From: Nautiliaceae bacterium
GTDB lineage: Bacteria > Campylobacterota > Campylobacteria > Campylobacterales > Nautiliaceae
Reading direction: 5' to 3'
NCBI GenBank assembly: GCA_027062625.1
Contig: JAMOSZ010000041.1
Coordinates: 1 to 37,430 of the forward strand
DNA length: 37,430 nucleotides
The notes beneath the pieces are model-generated. The model made no database searches. It had not been told where the DNA came from and was given only the letters and a program-made list of their open reading frames with translations. Position 1 is the stretch's first letter. Every line of letters starts with the position of its first letter. Below, one piece after another: positions 1 to 11,432 of this stretch. A program made the position numbers and the translations under genes.

Positions 1-472
1 TACTTCCGTCAATTACAATTTTATTATTATCTACTTTATTTCCTAAATAATCAGGTGTATCTGTTTCATCTACTTTTACCTTATAAGTATCACCCCCACC
101 TCATCAACTAGAAATCACTTGATTTACAAAACTTTCTAAGTCGATAGTTTGGTCTTTTTTACAATCTGCTTGTCAGATTATAAACACTTCACTACCATCA
201 TCAATTCCTAAGCCTATATTTACATTAGCATCAGAATTATTATAGAAACTAGCACTAGCTATTACTAGTTTATTAGTTCCTGTATTTTCCAATATAGTTT
301 GATTTATTTCTGATAAACTTCAATCATTATGAATTTTAACTTTTCTATTTTTTTCTTCAAAAAAGTCGTCTCAACTTTCTGCATAATTTATAATAACCTC
401 AATATCTCCATTGTAAGCATTTGTTACATTAGCTATTAGTTTTTCGTTTGGTTGTAATACTATTGGTTTCAT
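1..472 (-). CDS. Tail fiber protein, N-terminal part (runs off window)
   Basis: The first about 157 residues are present and the gene continues past base 1. It starts at an ATG 10 nt after the upstream tail-spike stop codon. The N-terminal part is beta-rich and unrecognised. At about residues 120-150 it has a run of glycines, then DTYKVKVDETDTPDYLGNK. This matches a module also found in the tail proteins at 483-3452 and 10166-11422 (Gly-rich linker, then a Thr/Asp-rich segment ending in D-YL--K). Four UGA codons are read as Gly, two of them adjacent in the linker. Its place at the end of the tail-protein row and the shared module suggest a fiber or adhesin subunit. Ligand and fold cannot be told from this fragment. 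Confidence 0.6.
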
Positions 473-482
473 TGTATGTAAG

Positions 483-3452
483 TTAGTAATTAAATACTAA
501 ATTATCTTTCACAAGATAAGTTGTTCAACTTTGATTAATAACTGGTGAGCTTCAATGATTCATTATTATATTCCCTTGGAATGTATATTTATCTCAATTT
601 AAATTAATTGTTAACGTTCTAGGATTATAAGAAGCACTATCATTTGCTTTGACTTTATTTCCTTCTACTATATATTCTTCTCAATCAAAATCTATCTGAT
701 ATTCTCAACTAATAATTGGAAAGTTTACTTCATTATTAGTAAAGATATATTTTCAATTTTTAAAAGTAATTTTTTTTCATCATTCAATTTTATTGCCCAC
801 TATTCTTTGATTTCAATAAAATTCATATCACCATAAACCTGCATTATTAACAAATAATTTAGAATTTATTACATCACCTGAGATTCTAAATACCGAGTAA
901 TTGTTATCTATATAATAGTCAGGAGAAGGTAAATATATATTTATTTCACATCAAGAAATTGTTCAATATAAATAAGTTTTAGCTGATCAACCTATAATAG
1001 AATTACTAACATTTCTTAAAGATAAAACAACTCATTTATTTCATCATCTTTCTTTTACAATCAAATTATTTCCACTTCCTCATTGAATACTTACCTCTCC
1101 AAAAACATCTCAATTAGATGCATATATTTCTCATACACATCAAAACAATTTTCCTAAATATAAATTATAAGCTGTACTATAATCTCAAGTATAATCTCAT
1201 TTTATTACACAATTATACAATCCTAAAGTTGCTTCATCTGTTGAAAAAAATCAAAATAAATGAAAGTCTGTATATTTATCATTTTCTTGCCAAAAATATA
1301 AATGAGAATTATATATTCATAAACTTGCAGATCGCTGTAAAGAAACATTACTATCTATAAATTTTACAGTTTGAGAACTTGCAAGTTGGAAATGAAAATT
1401 CCAAATTCATCAATTTATTATAAATGTTTTTAATCAATCAGCAGAAGTATTTTTATAAACATATCAACTATTATTAAATCTCAACACATAATTATATTCT
1501 GCTAATGGATGAGCAGTTATATATATATGACTTTGTACAAAATCTACTTTAGAAGAATCATCTATTATTTCATTATAAGTTCCAGGTTTGATATATATAT
1601 ATTTTTTCCCATCTGCAATAGCGGCAGAAAGCGTTGTATAATCTCAACTTCCATCAGCCGCTACAATAGCATCATATGTAATTTGTCCTGATCAAGATCA
1701 AACTAATGTAGCCGCATCTCTCCATTTTATTTCATTAGTACCTGCATCCCTAACTAATATTTGATTTTGAGTATCATCTTGTGTTATATTAATTAATTTA
1801 GGAGCCTGATTAAATGTTTTTACTCAATCAATAGTCTCGTCTCAAGAAGTATGAACATAATCATTTTCATTAAAATCTGTTATATCTGCTTTAGTATGAG
1901 TATGTTCTGGAACTTTACTACTTCATCAAGTTTGTATTACTTGTTTACTACCACCATTCCAAGTAGAAAACCATAAATATTTTTTTGTATCTATATCTTT
2001 ACCTCATTCTATATTTTCAGGTCTCCATTGACTTCCATCGTATTTTAATACCTGTCAATTTGTAGCTCAAGTAGTATCTACATCATTTAAATCTCACAAA
2101 TTATGAGAATGTGAAGCGTCAGCAAAATCACTAGCTTCTTTTCAATCTAAAGTATCAGCATCTAATCAACTTCAAGGTCATTTTATTACTCTTATTCCAA
2201 GAGCTTTTCAATACGCTGTATCTATAACGTCTATTCCGATATTATCTCCTGCTATTATTTTATTTTCTAAATAATCGTCTTTTGTGTCGTCAGAAGTAGT
2301 TTTAACTGTTTTAGTATCTCAACTTCCTCCACTAGGAATATCTATAAATTCTAATCCACTTTCATCTGCTTTTACAGCAACAACTTTATTTCAATTACCA
2401 ACATAACTATTAGGAGTATCAGTAAGTCCCAAGAAAGTACTAGCCCCACCACCACTTCCTCCGCCACTTCCTATTGAATTTATTTTAAGTTTTTCTGTTC
2501 AATCTGTTTCAGTAACTTTCTCTATTGTTATATTAGTACCTGCAATAATTTTATCTTGTAAATAACCAGCACTAGCATCAGATGAAGATGTTTTAACTTT
2601 TTCGTCAGTAGTAATAACCTCTTTATAAGTTCAATCATCAGCTAAAAATTTATTACCACTTCCATCATCTTTAATCTTATCTAAAGCGGATTTATTGCTA
2701 TGTGTATGTCTAGCAGCAGTATTAGCAGCTACATCAGCATTATTAGACACTGCAGTATCAAAATTAGTAATATCACTAGCAGTATGTGTATGTGATTTAG
2801 GCTCAATAACTCAATCCTTAACTGATAACCTACCAGAAACTATTTCTAATTTATTCTCGTCAATGATATAATTCAGTTGCACTTGTCTTTTATCTACAAT
2901 CTTTGTTATTTGTCCACCTGATGTAATTATTTCAGCTAACAATATTCAAGTAAATCAAGTCAAATCTGTTAAAGCTTTAATTTTATTATCAGTGTAATCA
3001 AAAACAATATAATTTGTAGTATTATCAGCAAGTGTTATCTCTGTGTCATTTATTTCTACATCTTGATTATTTACTTTTATTTTACCTCCATAAACAATAA
3101 CATCTAATCCAGTTTTCTTTTTAACTTTTCCGAAATCATCAACATTTTCAAACAAATAATTAAAAAATTCTGCTACATCATTTATTTGGCAACTACTTCA
3201 AGCAGCGTGTTCAACATTTGGTTTTGTTCTATTGTAGTTATAATAATATAATGTATTACCATCTATTTTATGTACATAAATAATATCTCTTTTAGTCTCA
3301 TCAGTAAAGTCAACAACAACATATACTGGAGCTTTTATAGGAGCTTCCGCTACAACAAAACTATATTCAGTAGTATCAGTTGGATCGCCAGCAGGTATTA
3401 TACTTTGTGTAGTAGTTTTATAAAAGTTTTGAACTTTAAAGCGTTGTTTCAT
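483..3452 (-). CDS. Tail spike with right-handed beta-helix region
   Basis: This is a 989-residue protein read with UGA as Gly and ending in TAA. The N-terminal 330 residues carry repeated tail-fiber modules, including HTHTASDI, ARHTHSNKSALDKI and two copies of D-K-V-K-T-x-S-x-D-x-YL-x-KI. A Gly/Ser linker follows at about residue 330, then the module LTDTPNSYVGNGNKVVAVK. From about residue 590 there is a classic beta-helix entry: ADGSGDYTTLSAAIADGKK followed by YIYIKPGTYNE, as in pectin-lyase-like and tail-spike proteins. The remaining 360 residues are Asn/Gly-rich short strands with many UGA glycines. A role as a host-surface polysaccharide-binding or cleaving spike is inferred; no catalytic residues could be assigned. 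It follows the upstream structural gene by 23 nt. Confidence 0.8.
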
Positions 3453-3475
3453 TTGAATAATTTTATAAAACTAAA

Positions 3476-5542
3476 TTAACTAATTTTTGTTCAATTCCAA
3501 TACAAATCTCAATTGCGATTTTCTAAAATTCAATATGCCGAACTATTGTTTTGGTCAACTATATATAATTTATCTCAAAGTAGAATATTTCAAGATAATA
3601 TAACATCTCAACCACATATTATATCATTATCGACTCAAAACTTTCCTCATATAACTTTTATTACTTTATAAGAATGTCAATTCCATATAATTTTATCTCA
3701 AGCAATATGTCAGACATATGTATTATCATCATAAAACTTTATTTTAGGCAAATTACTTTCTATGCCAAACCATATTTTTTCTCCGCTTCAATTATCTGCC
3801 ACTAAGTATCAATTAGTTGTAAATGATGAAGCTCATATTGTTCATCTAAAAAATGCATCTCAAGTTTGAGCGTCTATTTCAAAAGTTTTTGTACCTGATT
3901 TATATCATCTTATTCAATTTCTATCAAATATTACTCAAGTATATGGATTACTACCACTTTCCATATCTGCTGCCTGTAACCATTTTTTATATCTATATGT
4001 AGCAGAGTCTAAAGCTTGGGAAGCTGCGTATGCTCATTTCCTAACTGTACTAGCAGGCGTTCAATCTACATAATCTACATCAATAGCATTTCATCATTTA
4101 CTATTACTACCTGCATAATTAAAGTTTACTCTATCAGAATCAACCGCTCATATTGCTATTTTATTTGTTGTTATAGCTCAACTTTGTATATGTTCTGCTT
4201 TAATACTGTTTGCTGCTATCTCATTAGCTCATATTGAGTTTGCTAAAATATTTCATCTTCATACTAATATATTTTTATTATCAGTTCAAAAAATAGTAAA
4301 TTCAGCTAATTTATTTGTGTCTCCTGCTTTTTTAGCACCACCAATAAATATTTTATTTTCTCCTACCGCTTCAGATGCATTTGTTGTAAATACAACATTA
4401 CCAGTATCTTTTTCTACATAAATATAATAAATATCATCAGTAGCTAGTACATAACTTCACGAAGCAATATGAATAGAAGTTCAATCTTTCAAATACAATT
4501 CTCAATTTGTCCATTCTATAGTTTGCCAATCTTTTGCGTTGAACCTTACTGTTGTTGTAAATTCATCTGCTTTTTGTTCCAATTGTTGTTGAATTTCTTT
4601 ATTATCTTCGAGCGTCTTCTGATAAAGTTCAAACAACACATCTACTCCTACGAAGCTTCACAAAAATGGTTTATCTGATAAGTACAAGATATTATAATTA
4701 TCTAATATCTGTCATCAAGTTATATAGTATTTTTGTCAATCAATTATTATTCATTTATTGAAAACCAACAAATCGTCATTTTTTACTTTGATATAACTTA
4801 TTTTCTTTTTAGGTCGTGCATATTGTTGCAATATACTATCTGCTAGATTATTTGCTGCTTCTTCATTTTTAATACTATAATTTACCACAACTTTTTCACT
4901 AACTCAAAATTTATTTTTAGATGCAGTATCTTCTTTTATTACTTTAATATCTTTTCAATTTGAGACTATTACCCTATTAATTATAACTGATGCAATTCAA
5001 TTATATCATATTTCTGCTATTTGTGTTTTGTCGAGTGAAACAAAATCATCTTTAATTAATGAGATTTTAATTGGTTTACTACCAATATCAAATACTATCC
5101 TATATCAATCTCTTAAATAATTGTTTAATCAAGATAAAACTTCAAGACAATTCCTTCATTTTATACTTACCGATACTTTTATTCAAGTTGTTTGTATAGT
5201 TCACTTGTCTATAAAATTATTTCCAACAACTGATATATACTTATCTAACAAATCATTAAGAATATCTGCCACATCAACATTATCGTAGTCTTTATCATCA
5301 AAAAGAACAGAAGCTAAATGATAGATAATAGGTCTTAACAAAATTTGTCTTTCTGTTGGTAGTCACCTATATTCACTTATTATTCCTAAATATTTTCAAG
5401 GAATATACAAAAAATAACCAACATAATCAGCCACATCTTCACATACAACACAAAAATTTCAGCTATCTAAAAATTGAATTCATTTAGATAAAGTTACTTC
5501 TTCTACTTTTACACCATCCTTGTTATAAATTTCTCACCTCAT
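3476..5542 (-). CDS. Baseplate/spike structural protein
   Basis: This is a 688-residue protein, start ATG AGG UGA, stop TAA, with several dozen UGA-encoded glycines. The N-terminal half is mixed alpha/beta and resembles tail-associated hub proteins only in general character. The middle (about residues 340-420) is beta-rich. Residues around 430-470 carry a regular I-x-A-N repeat (NILANSIGANEIAANSIKAE, then HIQSGAITTNKIAIGAV) typical of phage tail and central-fiber proteins. A second fiber-like element follows: GIRGYKSGTKTFEIDAQTGD, then AFFRGTIGASSF. The C-terminus is Gly-rich strands. Its place directly before the beta-helix spike fits a baseplate hub or the anchor to which the spike attaches. 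The virion-protein call is fairly safe; the exact location is inference. Confidence 0.65.
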
Positions 5543-5588
5543 TTGTTAACAAAAGTTATTAAAGCCTTAATGTATTTTTAATAATTTT

Positions 5589-6582
5589 TTAAGAAAATTC
5601 AATAAATTTTGCAAACACCTGTTTTTTACCATTTTTCTTTTTTATCCGTACAATCCATCATCATATTGTGTTCCCCAACTTATAACGTTTAGCCAAAAGA
5701 TTTTCTTTTAAGAAAGCTCCTGGCAAAAAAGAGTGTATTCAACGGTAAACCATATAAAGTGCGTGATGATAATGTCAAAGAATATAAATGTCTGGTTGTT
5801 CATTAGGAGAATAGTTTTCAAGATATTTCTGCATCTTGTATGATACACTATACGACGAAGTTCACCCTCAGTGTTGCAATTCTACAATAATTCAATTTAG
5901 TATTATTCTCCCATTATACCATCAAATAAATTTCAAGTCATCTCTTAACATAGAAATATATTGACTTATATCTAATCCCACTTTTTTAAGAGCATTTTGA
6001 TCATGATTCCCAAGAATATAATAAGTGTTTACATTATCTATTTTAGGATATTCTTTTACTACTAAATCCACCTGCCCCATTGCTGATGGTTCTGCTAATT
6101 CAAAAGTGTGTCAACGATATACTTCTGGCACTCAATCTGTTAAATCACCAGCGTGCACAAAAGCTTGTACTCATTCTTTTTTCGCTATCTCATAAAACTC
6201 CTTCAATTCATCTAAAGCACAAAGCTTATTTCCTAAATGTGTATCTGATACAATTCATAAAACCAACTCTCCCTCATCTCCTATTTTCTCACAATATTGC
6301 TTTTTTGTTTCTAGTGTTTTAGTTTTAAATAACTCCTTTAATTCTTTTAACCCTATCCCCTTCTTTTTTAAAAAAGCTAACAATTCTTTATCTTCTTTTG
6401 ATTGTTCTTCACTAGCCAGCTTTTTTGCTTCATTTAAATAATAAGTTGCTTGTGCAAGAGATAGTTCTAATCATATTTCTGCCTTTAATATTTCCACAAA
6501 TTGTCTAGTATTTATTCCTTTATGATAGTATTCTACAGCTTTAGCTTTTACTATTTCTTTTTGCTCCTTATTTAGTTTCATA
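5589..6582 (-). CDS. Calcineurin-like metallophosphoesterase, apparent frameshift near start
   Basis: The main part is in one frame up to the TAA at 5589-5591 and shows the full calcineurin-like signature in order: VSDTHLG, HAGDLTDG, LGNHDQ, QHGGGTSS and GHYHHA. These supply the Asp/His/Asn ligands of a two-metal phosphoesterase. The glycines of GHYHH and TDG are UGA codons. The first 13 codons from the ATG at 6580-6582 (MKLNKEQKEIVKAK) are in another frame. At 6540-6543 an AAAA run would have to be AAA to join them to AVEYYHKGINTRQF, a helical HTH-like N-terminal domain. As written, the upstream frame ends at TAA a few codons later and the main frame has no early ATG. This could be a sequence error, a real +1 shift or a non-ATG start. 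Substrate is unknown. Confidence 0.85.
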
Positions 6583-6605
6583 TTTCCAAGAATTACTAAA
6601 TAAAA

Positions 6606-6637
6606 AAGGGAGGCAGCTTAATGCTTCCACCTCCCTT
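6606..6637 (-). terminator. Rho-independent terminator after the peptidase gene
   Basis: An 8-bp stem AAGGGAGG / CCTCCCTT with an inner AGC/GCT pairing is followed on the minus strand by a run of six T (6602-6607). It lies about 75 nt after the peptidase stop and 24 nt before the phosphoesterase start codon. The 75-nt stretch upstream holds no gene. A TATAAT-like hexamer at 6640-6645 just before the hairpin leaves open that the hairpin instead sits in the next gene's leader. Confidence 0.7.
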
Positions 6638-6712
6638 ATATTATACTGAAATATCTTTGCACCATATTCCATACATTTCACGATATAAAACTACTTCTTT
6701 TTTAATAATTTT

Positions 6713-7783
6713 TTAGCCTTTTTCAACTCTTTGTTGTTGCAACCATTGTGTATATCTATAAAGCATTACAATAAACTCTAATCTAGTTAATGGTCTATTT
6801 GGCTCCAAATAATACTTACCATCACTATGAGGAACTCACTTAACTATTCCATTTTCCTTTGCCCATTTCACTGCCTCATATGCCTCTTTCCATTTATTAT
6901 TGTTAAAATCTGGGAATAACATATTTTCTTTATCTATCTTATCAAACACCACAAAAAATCTCCAATACACCATTCATTTTTGAATTGCTTCTTTGAACAA
7001 TCTAATAGGCCATTTAAACATAGATATTGTCGGATTATCTTTTGGATAGTTAGGAGTCCAACTATTTACTACATAAAAATATTCATCATCATATCCTGCT
7101 ATACACAAAGCGTGGCCTCAAGTTGCTTGTTCTGGAGTAATTATATGAGTTATTTCTCCTTTTACCATATCCATCCAAACTTTTCTATTTCATCTTGTAG
7201 CAAAATACAATGGATAACCTTTTACTCAAATTAAATACTTAACCAATTTAATTCACTTATCACTTGCGTCAAATGGATGATAAGCATATCCATCAATAAA
7301 GAATGTTTTTCTTTCGTCATATACGCTTCCTAACTCTCACTTTTTATAAAGAGTCTTTAACGCATTTTCTAGATAATCTCCTCTTTTATCTCATATCTTA
7401 TGCCCCATTTTTGTCCGCAAGTCTGTCCAATCTAGCTCTATTCATTTTTTCATTTCATAGTCTATAGCATTCAATATCTTCATAACGTGAGTAAGAGCTA
7501 CCGATGTACAACTTCCTGTTGAACCTTGATTATATGTATGGTCTAACCATTCATCTATCAAATTTCTTTGTTTCGGAGTTTTTTTCAACTCTTTTTCTGA
7601 TGGTTCTCACAGCAAGTCTATTACCTTAAAGTCTCTTGGGTCAGCTTCCCATATTTCTTTGGCTTTTGCTCCTGGATCATCAGGAATAGACCAATCATCA
7701 TCTTTATCTTTCATAAAAGCCATTAAAGAAAGAATAATAATTCAAAGAACTATTAAACCTCAAAAAGCATATAGTAATTCCAT
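6713..7783 (-). CDS. Membrane-anchored papain-like cysteine peptidase with SLH domain
   Basis: This is a 356-residue protein in three parts. Residues about 4-23 form one hydrophobic membrane segment followed by the charged stretch KDKDDD. Residues about 75-280 are a papain-fold (C1-type) peptidase: YNQGSTGSCTSVALTHV gives the oxyanion Gln and nucleophile Cys92, TGGHALCIAGYDDE gives His224, and YVVNSWTPNY gives Asn240 of the Asn-Ser-Trp motif. Residues about 290-345 are an S-layer homology domain: FPDFNNNKWKEAYEAVKWAK, then ENGIVKG, a loop, and EPNRPLTRLEFIVMLYRY. The gene directly follows two membrane proteins, one a holin, and a small basic protein, so a role as a lysis enzyme acting on the host envelope or S-layer is a reasonable inference. 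Seven or more glycines are UGA, including Gly222 beside the catalytic His. Alternatives are a virion-release or exclusion protease. Confidence 0.85.
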
Positions 7784-7806
7784 TATTAAATAATTTAAAA
7801 AATAAA

Positions 7807-8046
7807 TTATTTTCTTTTTTTCTTATTAATCTTACACAAAGCTTTTGCTAATCTAGCTCTAGCTGTCCGCACTCCTCATCTTTTTTCTAATTTATTCAAA
7901 CACCTTGGATCACATCCTGAGCTATATCCCATTCTTTTACAAGCTGCTCTTGTAGCTCAAGGATGTTTGATAACTATCTTTTTTCCACCCAATTTAACTA
8001 CTTGTGGTTTTTTCTTTGAAGTTGTTTTTCTTTTGCTTCTAGCCAT
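7807..8046 (-). CDS. Small basic Cys-containing phage protein
   Basis: This is a 79-residue, strongly basic protein (Lys/Arg-rich ends) with four cysteines in ACKRMGYSSGCDPRCLNKLE and ALCKINKKKRK. The pattern K-H-P-G-A-T-R then R-T-A-R-A-R-L-A-K-A-L resembles small phage proteins of unknown function with a HPGA-TRKA start and an RRARLA end (recalled from the family, not searched). Its start codon overlaps the end of the upstream membrane-protein gene by 8 nt, so translation is probably coupled. It sits inside the lysis cassette between a holin-like protein and the peptidase. Nucleic-acid binding is suggested only by charge. UGA encodes two of its glycines. Confidence 0.65.
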
Positions 8047-8317
8047 TATTATTATTTTTAGAAGATAAAAGTCATCTTGAAGCTTTATAAAAACCTATTG
8101 ATACCAAACCATTCGCTAATCCAGACATAAATAGCTGGTACATATTAAAATCCAAACTATATCAAAATGCATACAAATATGTGAAGATTATCGCACTTAT
8201 TATGGCTACACCATTTAGTGATGTTTTTGGTAAGATTTTATAGCTTTTAACAAATCAAACCCAAGCTTGAATAAGTGGTATTAATGGTCGCATAATAATA
8301 ATTTCAGGAAATTGCAT
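8039..8317 (-). CDS. Small membrane protein, second holin-like
   Basis: This is a 92-residue protein with two or three hydrophobic segments: around residues 5-20, around 35-52 (VAIISAIIFTYLYAFGYSL) and around 58-75 (LFMSGLANGLVSIGFYKA). It has a polar Asn-rich tail and stops with TAG. The start ATG overlaps the upstream holin stop in a TAATG arrangement, a sign of coupled translation. It is followed by the basic-protein gene with an 8-nt overlap. Its size, topology and neighbours fit an accessory holin, antiholin or spanin-like partner, but no family was recognised. Confidence 0.6.
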
Positions 8318-8862
8318 TATTTTCATTTAGTAATTAAATCATAAATATCTTTGAAATCCTTTACATCTTCTAATTGTCTTTGCTTTTTCTTTAGTACACC
8401 CAACAAAGGCAACTTTACTTTCCATTCTGCTGCGATGTGTTCTAACACAGAAATTCACTCACCGACTCATAAATATAAGATAAAAAAATATTGAAAACCC
8501 CGTTCCATATTTGTTTTAAAAAACACTTGGTCTAACCAATATCAAGTAAGTATAATAATTCAAAAAATTATAAATTTACCCGCTCAAAATCTTATCTTCC
8601 AACTACAAACTTCTCAATGCCTGATTGCTCTATAAAAACCTAAGACAAAATCCAATACCATTAACCCTATCAATGCTGTTAAAGCTATCTCTTGAGCGTG
8701 ATATACATCCACTATTAATGCTATTAATCCGACAAATATTGCTATTAAAACTTTTTCCCAGAAAAAAGTTAAAACCTGTTTACCATAATATATACACATT
8801 GTAGCAAAATCTGCCATTCACATTACATCATAACTTAATGATAAACTACTCTTACACTTCAT
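8317..8862 (-). CDS. Holin (Cp-1 / phage_holin_4 type)
   Basis: This is a 181-residue membrane protein expected to open the cytoplasmic membrane for lysis. Hydrophobic stretches are KVLIAIFVGLIALIVDVYHA, ALTALIGLMVLDFVLGFYRA and KFIIFGIIILTWYWLD, plus FQYFFILYLGVGEGISVLEH. The order L-x-x-L-M-x-L-D-F-x-x-G-x-x-x-A, then a Ser-Trp-K-x-x-x-G segment, then GEGISVLEH and a Leu/Pro turn near the C-terminus, is the layout of the phage_holin_4 family. The C-terminal 30 residues are charged and cytoplasmic-like. The ATG at 8860-8862 was chosen as the first start; an internal ATG 16 codons later could give a shorter form, as dual-start holins do. It is followed without a gap by the second membrane protein. 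Confidence 0.8.
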
Positions 8863-8904
8863 AATATATTAATTTTGATTTAAAATTCAACTAATTTATA
8901 GTAT

Positions 8905-10155
8905 TTAATCCATATAATTAACTTTAAAGTCTCAATCTAAATTAAATGTAATTATAATAGATTGATAACCTTGCTGAATTTCACAATCCTTCGACACATC
9001 CTTCCAAAATGCTTTCGGATTACAATTTAATTTCAGCGAAGTTAAAGTTATATCATCTGTCCCAGTATCATTTTGTAAAGCAAAAGCAAATCATATTTTA
9101 TCAGGTGTCGCAGAAGAACCACCATATAATTTTTGAATTTCTGTCCAAGTTAAAGAATTGATAGTAGAAGGTGACATTCCTTCATTTAAAACTAAATTAA
9201 TATCAAGTTGGCTAGTATAATCTAATCCTCAAGATTTTACTAATTGCCAATCAGACCCATTCCATTTATACCAATTATTTAAATCTCTTGAAAATAAAAA
9301 TCTTATTTTTCCTGTTCCTTTTGTATTAACAGTAATTGAATTTATTGTTTCATAATCTAACAAACTAAGTGGATTATTTTGTACTATCAATTTTTCATAA
9401 GAAACAAAATCTAATTTCATATTAGCTGAAGTTTTTGAACTATCATCCGACCAAGCTAATACTTCTGGATTAACATCCAAAGTAGTTAATTTCGTCTTAT
9501 CTATATTAAACGGCAAATCGTGTCCATATTTTTGGAAATCTTCTGATTTCAATAAGTTCTTGTTTGTTTTAACCTGAATCCACGAATTAGTTTTATTGTC
9601 ATAACGCCAAACACTTCCGTCAGGTTTAGCAAAAAGAATTTTCTTAATCTCAGTTAATTCAGGTGTTTCTATCGTTTGTATATTATTAACTGTTTTATAT
9701 TCAGGTGTGACTGTATAAGTTTTTATTAACTTGTCACCACTATCATAAACTTGTATTTCAAAATCTTCATCTACACCTCTATTTGAATATTTTGAATCTG
9801 GCCTTGGATTAAACTCTATTTTACTTATTTTATCTATTGGAGTTTTAAATTCTACTGTTAATGTTTGATTATCATTAGAAGATAACCAATAAAACCTATC
9901 TCAAAAAGCACCTGTTTGTGGTCTATCATTTCTAAACGCATTTCATACATTGTATTGGTCACCATTATGATATGAATTACTAGCAGTAATTAATACTTTA
10001 TCTGTTTCAAAAGTTTCTGGATCATCAGTAACTACTCCCGAACCCAAAACATCAATTTGATTTCAATCAACATCATAAAATCTTATTCAACCAATAGCCG
10101 TATACGCCAAACTGGATGAACTTAAAGGTGTAAACACTATCTTTTTAATTTCCAT
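8905..10155 (-). CDS. Adhesion protein with discoidin-like N-terminal domain
   Basis: This is a 416-residue beta-rich protein. Residues about 1-150 resemble an F5/8 (discoidin-type) carbohydrate-binding module: IRFYDVDGNQIDV near the start, then a Ser/Asn-rich loop, NAFRNDRPQTGAFGDRFYWL, a T-x-x-V-E-F-K-x-P strand, I-S-K-I-E-F-N-P-R-P and a final D-F-E-I-Q-V-Y-D-S-G strand. The middle and C-terminus hold short Trp/Asn-rich modules such as DNKTNSWIQV and LNNWYKWNGSDWQLV. No catalytic motif was seen. It starts 10 nt after the preceding tail-fiber gene and precedes the holin, so a receptor-binding or fiber-tip role is inferred. UGA is used sparingly (about 7 codons against about 18 GGN). Confidence 0.65.
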
Positions 10156-10165
10156 ATGTATTATA

Positions 10166-11422
10166 TTAACTTATAAAATTAACATCTATCTGAACAATAT
10201 CTTTATACAATGTTGTATCTATAGCTTTTTTATAATAAAAATCCTCTTTTTCCATAGTAAACTTATCTGACTTTTTCAAATGTACATCTCCATCCATTAT
10301 TACCCAATTAGAGTCATAATCTAAATTAGTATCAGTACCATCAAACTTAAATGGCTCTATATTAACTGAAGAAACTTCTTGCTTCTTTAAAACAAAAACG
10401 TGTCTATTTAAAGCAGAATTAGATTTAGTTAAACTTATTGTAATAGAATCACCACTCTTTTTTCAAAATGCATTTTGTTGTTTATATGTTAATCAGCTTG
10501 AAGTAACAGATTTTATATTTCAATTATTTGTGTCAGTAACTATATCTGTTGCTACAAAATCTTTTGTAGCAATAAAAAGACTAGAATAACTATTGTCAGT
10601 TATTAATTCATTTTTAGAATAACTTTGTCAAGTTTTATAAATACTTGCTTTTGCTTTTACTTCTGGGAAATCCCAAACATAATTTGAACCATCATATTTC
10701 AAATAAGTATTAGCAGAAGTAGGTGTAGGCACATTTTCTATATCACTTAATTTACTTCAAGTTTTATCTATATCATTCCAAGTATGTGTATGTGCAGCCT
10801 CAGCAAAATCACTTGGTTTGTATCAGCTATCTACTAAATTTCAAGAAGCATCTAAAGTCGCTAAATTTCAAGCTGTTGCACCAGCTACTTTATCGGCTTT
10901 ATTACTAGTTGTAGTTATTATTTCATTTTTAATTTTCTGTGCTGTCCATAAAGCTGTGTTATCTGTTTTAGTATCATCTACATCTTTTCAATCAACTTTA
11001 TCTACATTCAACGCACTTCAATCTACTGCTATCTTAGTTCAATCTGATTTAATAGTATTTCCATCAATTTTATCTTCCAAATATCAAGGCGTATCAGAAG
11101 CATTTAAAGCTACTTTCTCATCAGTAGTAGTTATTGAAGAAAAAGTAAGCCCATCTTCAGTAGATTTAACAACTACAACCTTATTTGCTTGTCCTGTATA
11201 ATTGTTAGGAGTGTCTGTTAATTCAGTAAATTTAGTTGCTCCTCCACCTCCTCATCAAGAAACTTTCCCTGGTTTCCATTTCCCAGAAGTTCAATCATAT
11301 TTCAAAACATCACCATCAGAAACTCAACTAACATCAACATCATTAAGCTCACGTAATTTCTCTTTCCCAGCTATCTGCATAGTCCTAACATAAATTTGTG
11401 TTGTTCTTGTTCTTCTTGTCAT
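10166..11422 (-). CDS. Tail fiber protein
   Basis: This is a 418-residue protein with textbook tail-fiber modules. They include VSGVSDGDVLKYDGTSGKWK near residue 32, a Gly-run linker, FTELTDTPNNYTGQANKVVV, TTTDEKVALNASDTPGYLED, and at about 180-215 NLATLDASGNLVDSGYKPSD followed by AAHTHTWNDI. In LATLDASGNLVDSG the glycines are UGA codons, which independently supports UGA = Gly. The C-terminal 150 residues (SIYKTGQSYSKNELI and on) form a beta-rich head with no recognised enzyme motif. It lies 10 nt after the coiled-coil protein gene and 10 nt before the discoidin-like protein. It probably forms a trimeric fiber with, or in series with, that neighbour (inference). Confidence 0.75.
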
Positions 11423-11432
11423 TTATAATATT

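Noticed and set aside
10818-11201. Plus-strand frame of 127 codons with hydrophobic stretches
   Set aside because: It is antisense to the tail-fiber gene, whose minus-strand modules are unmistakable.
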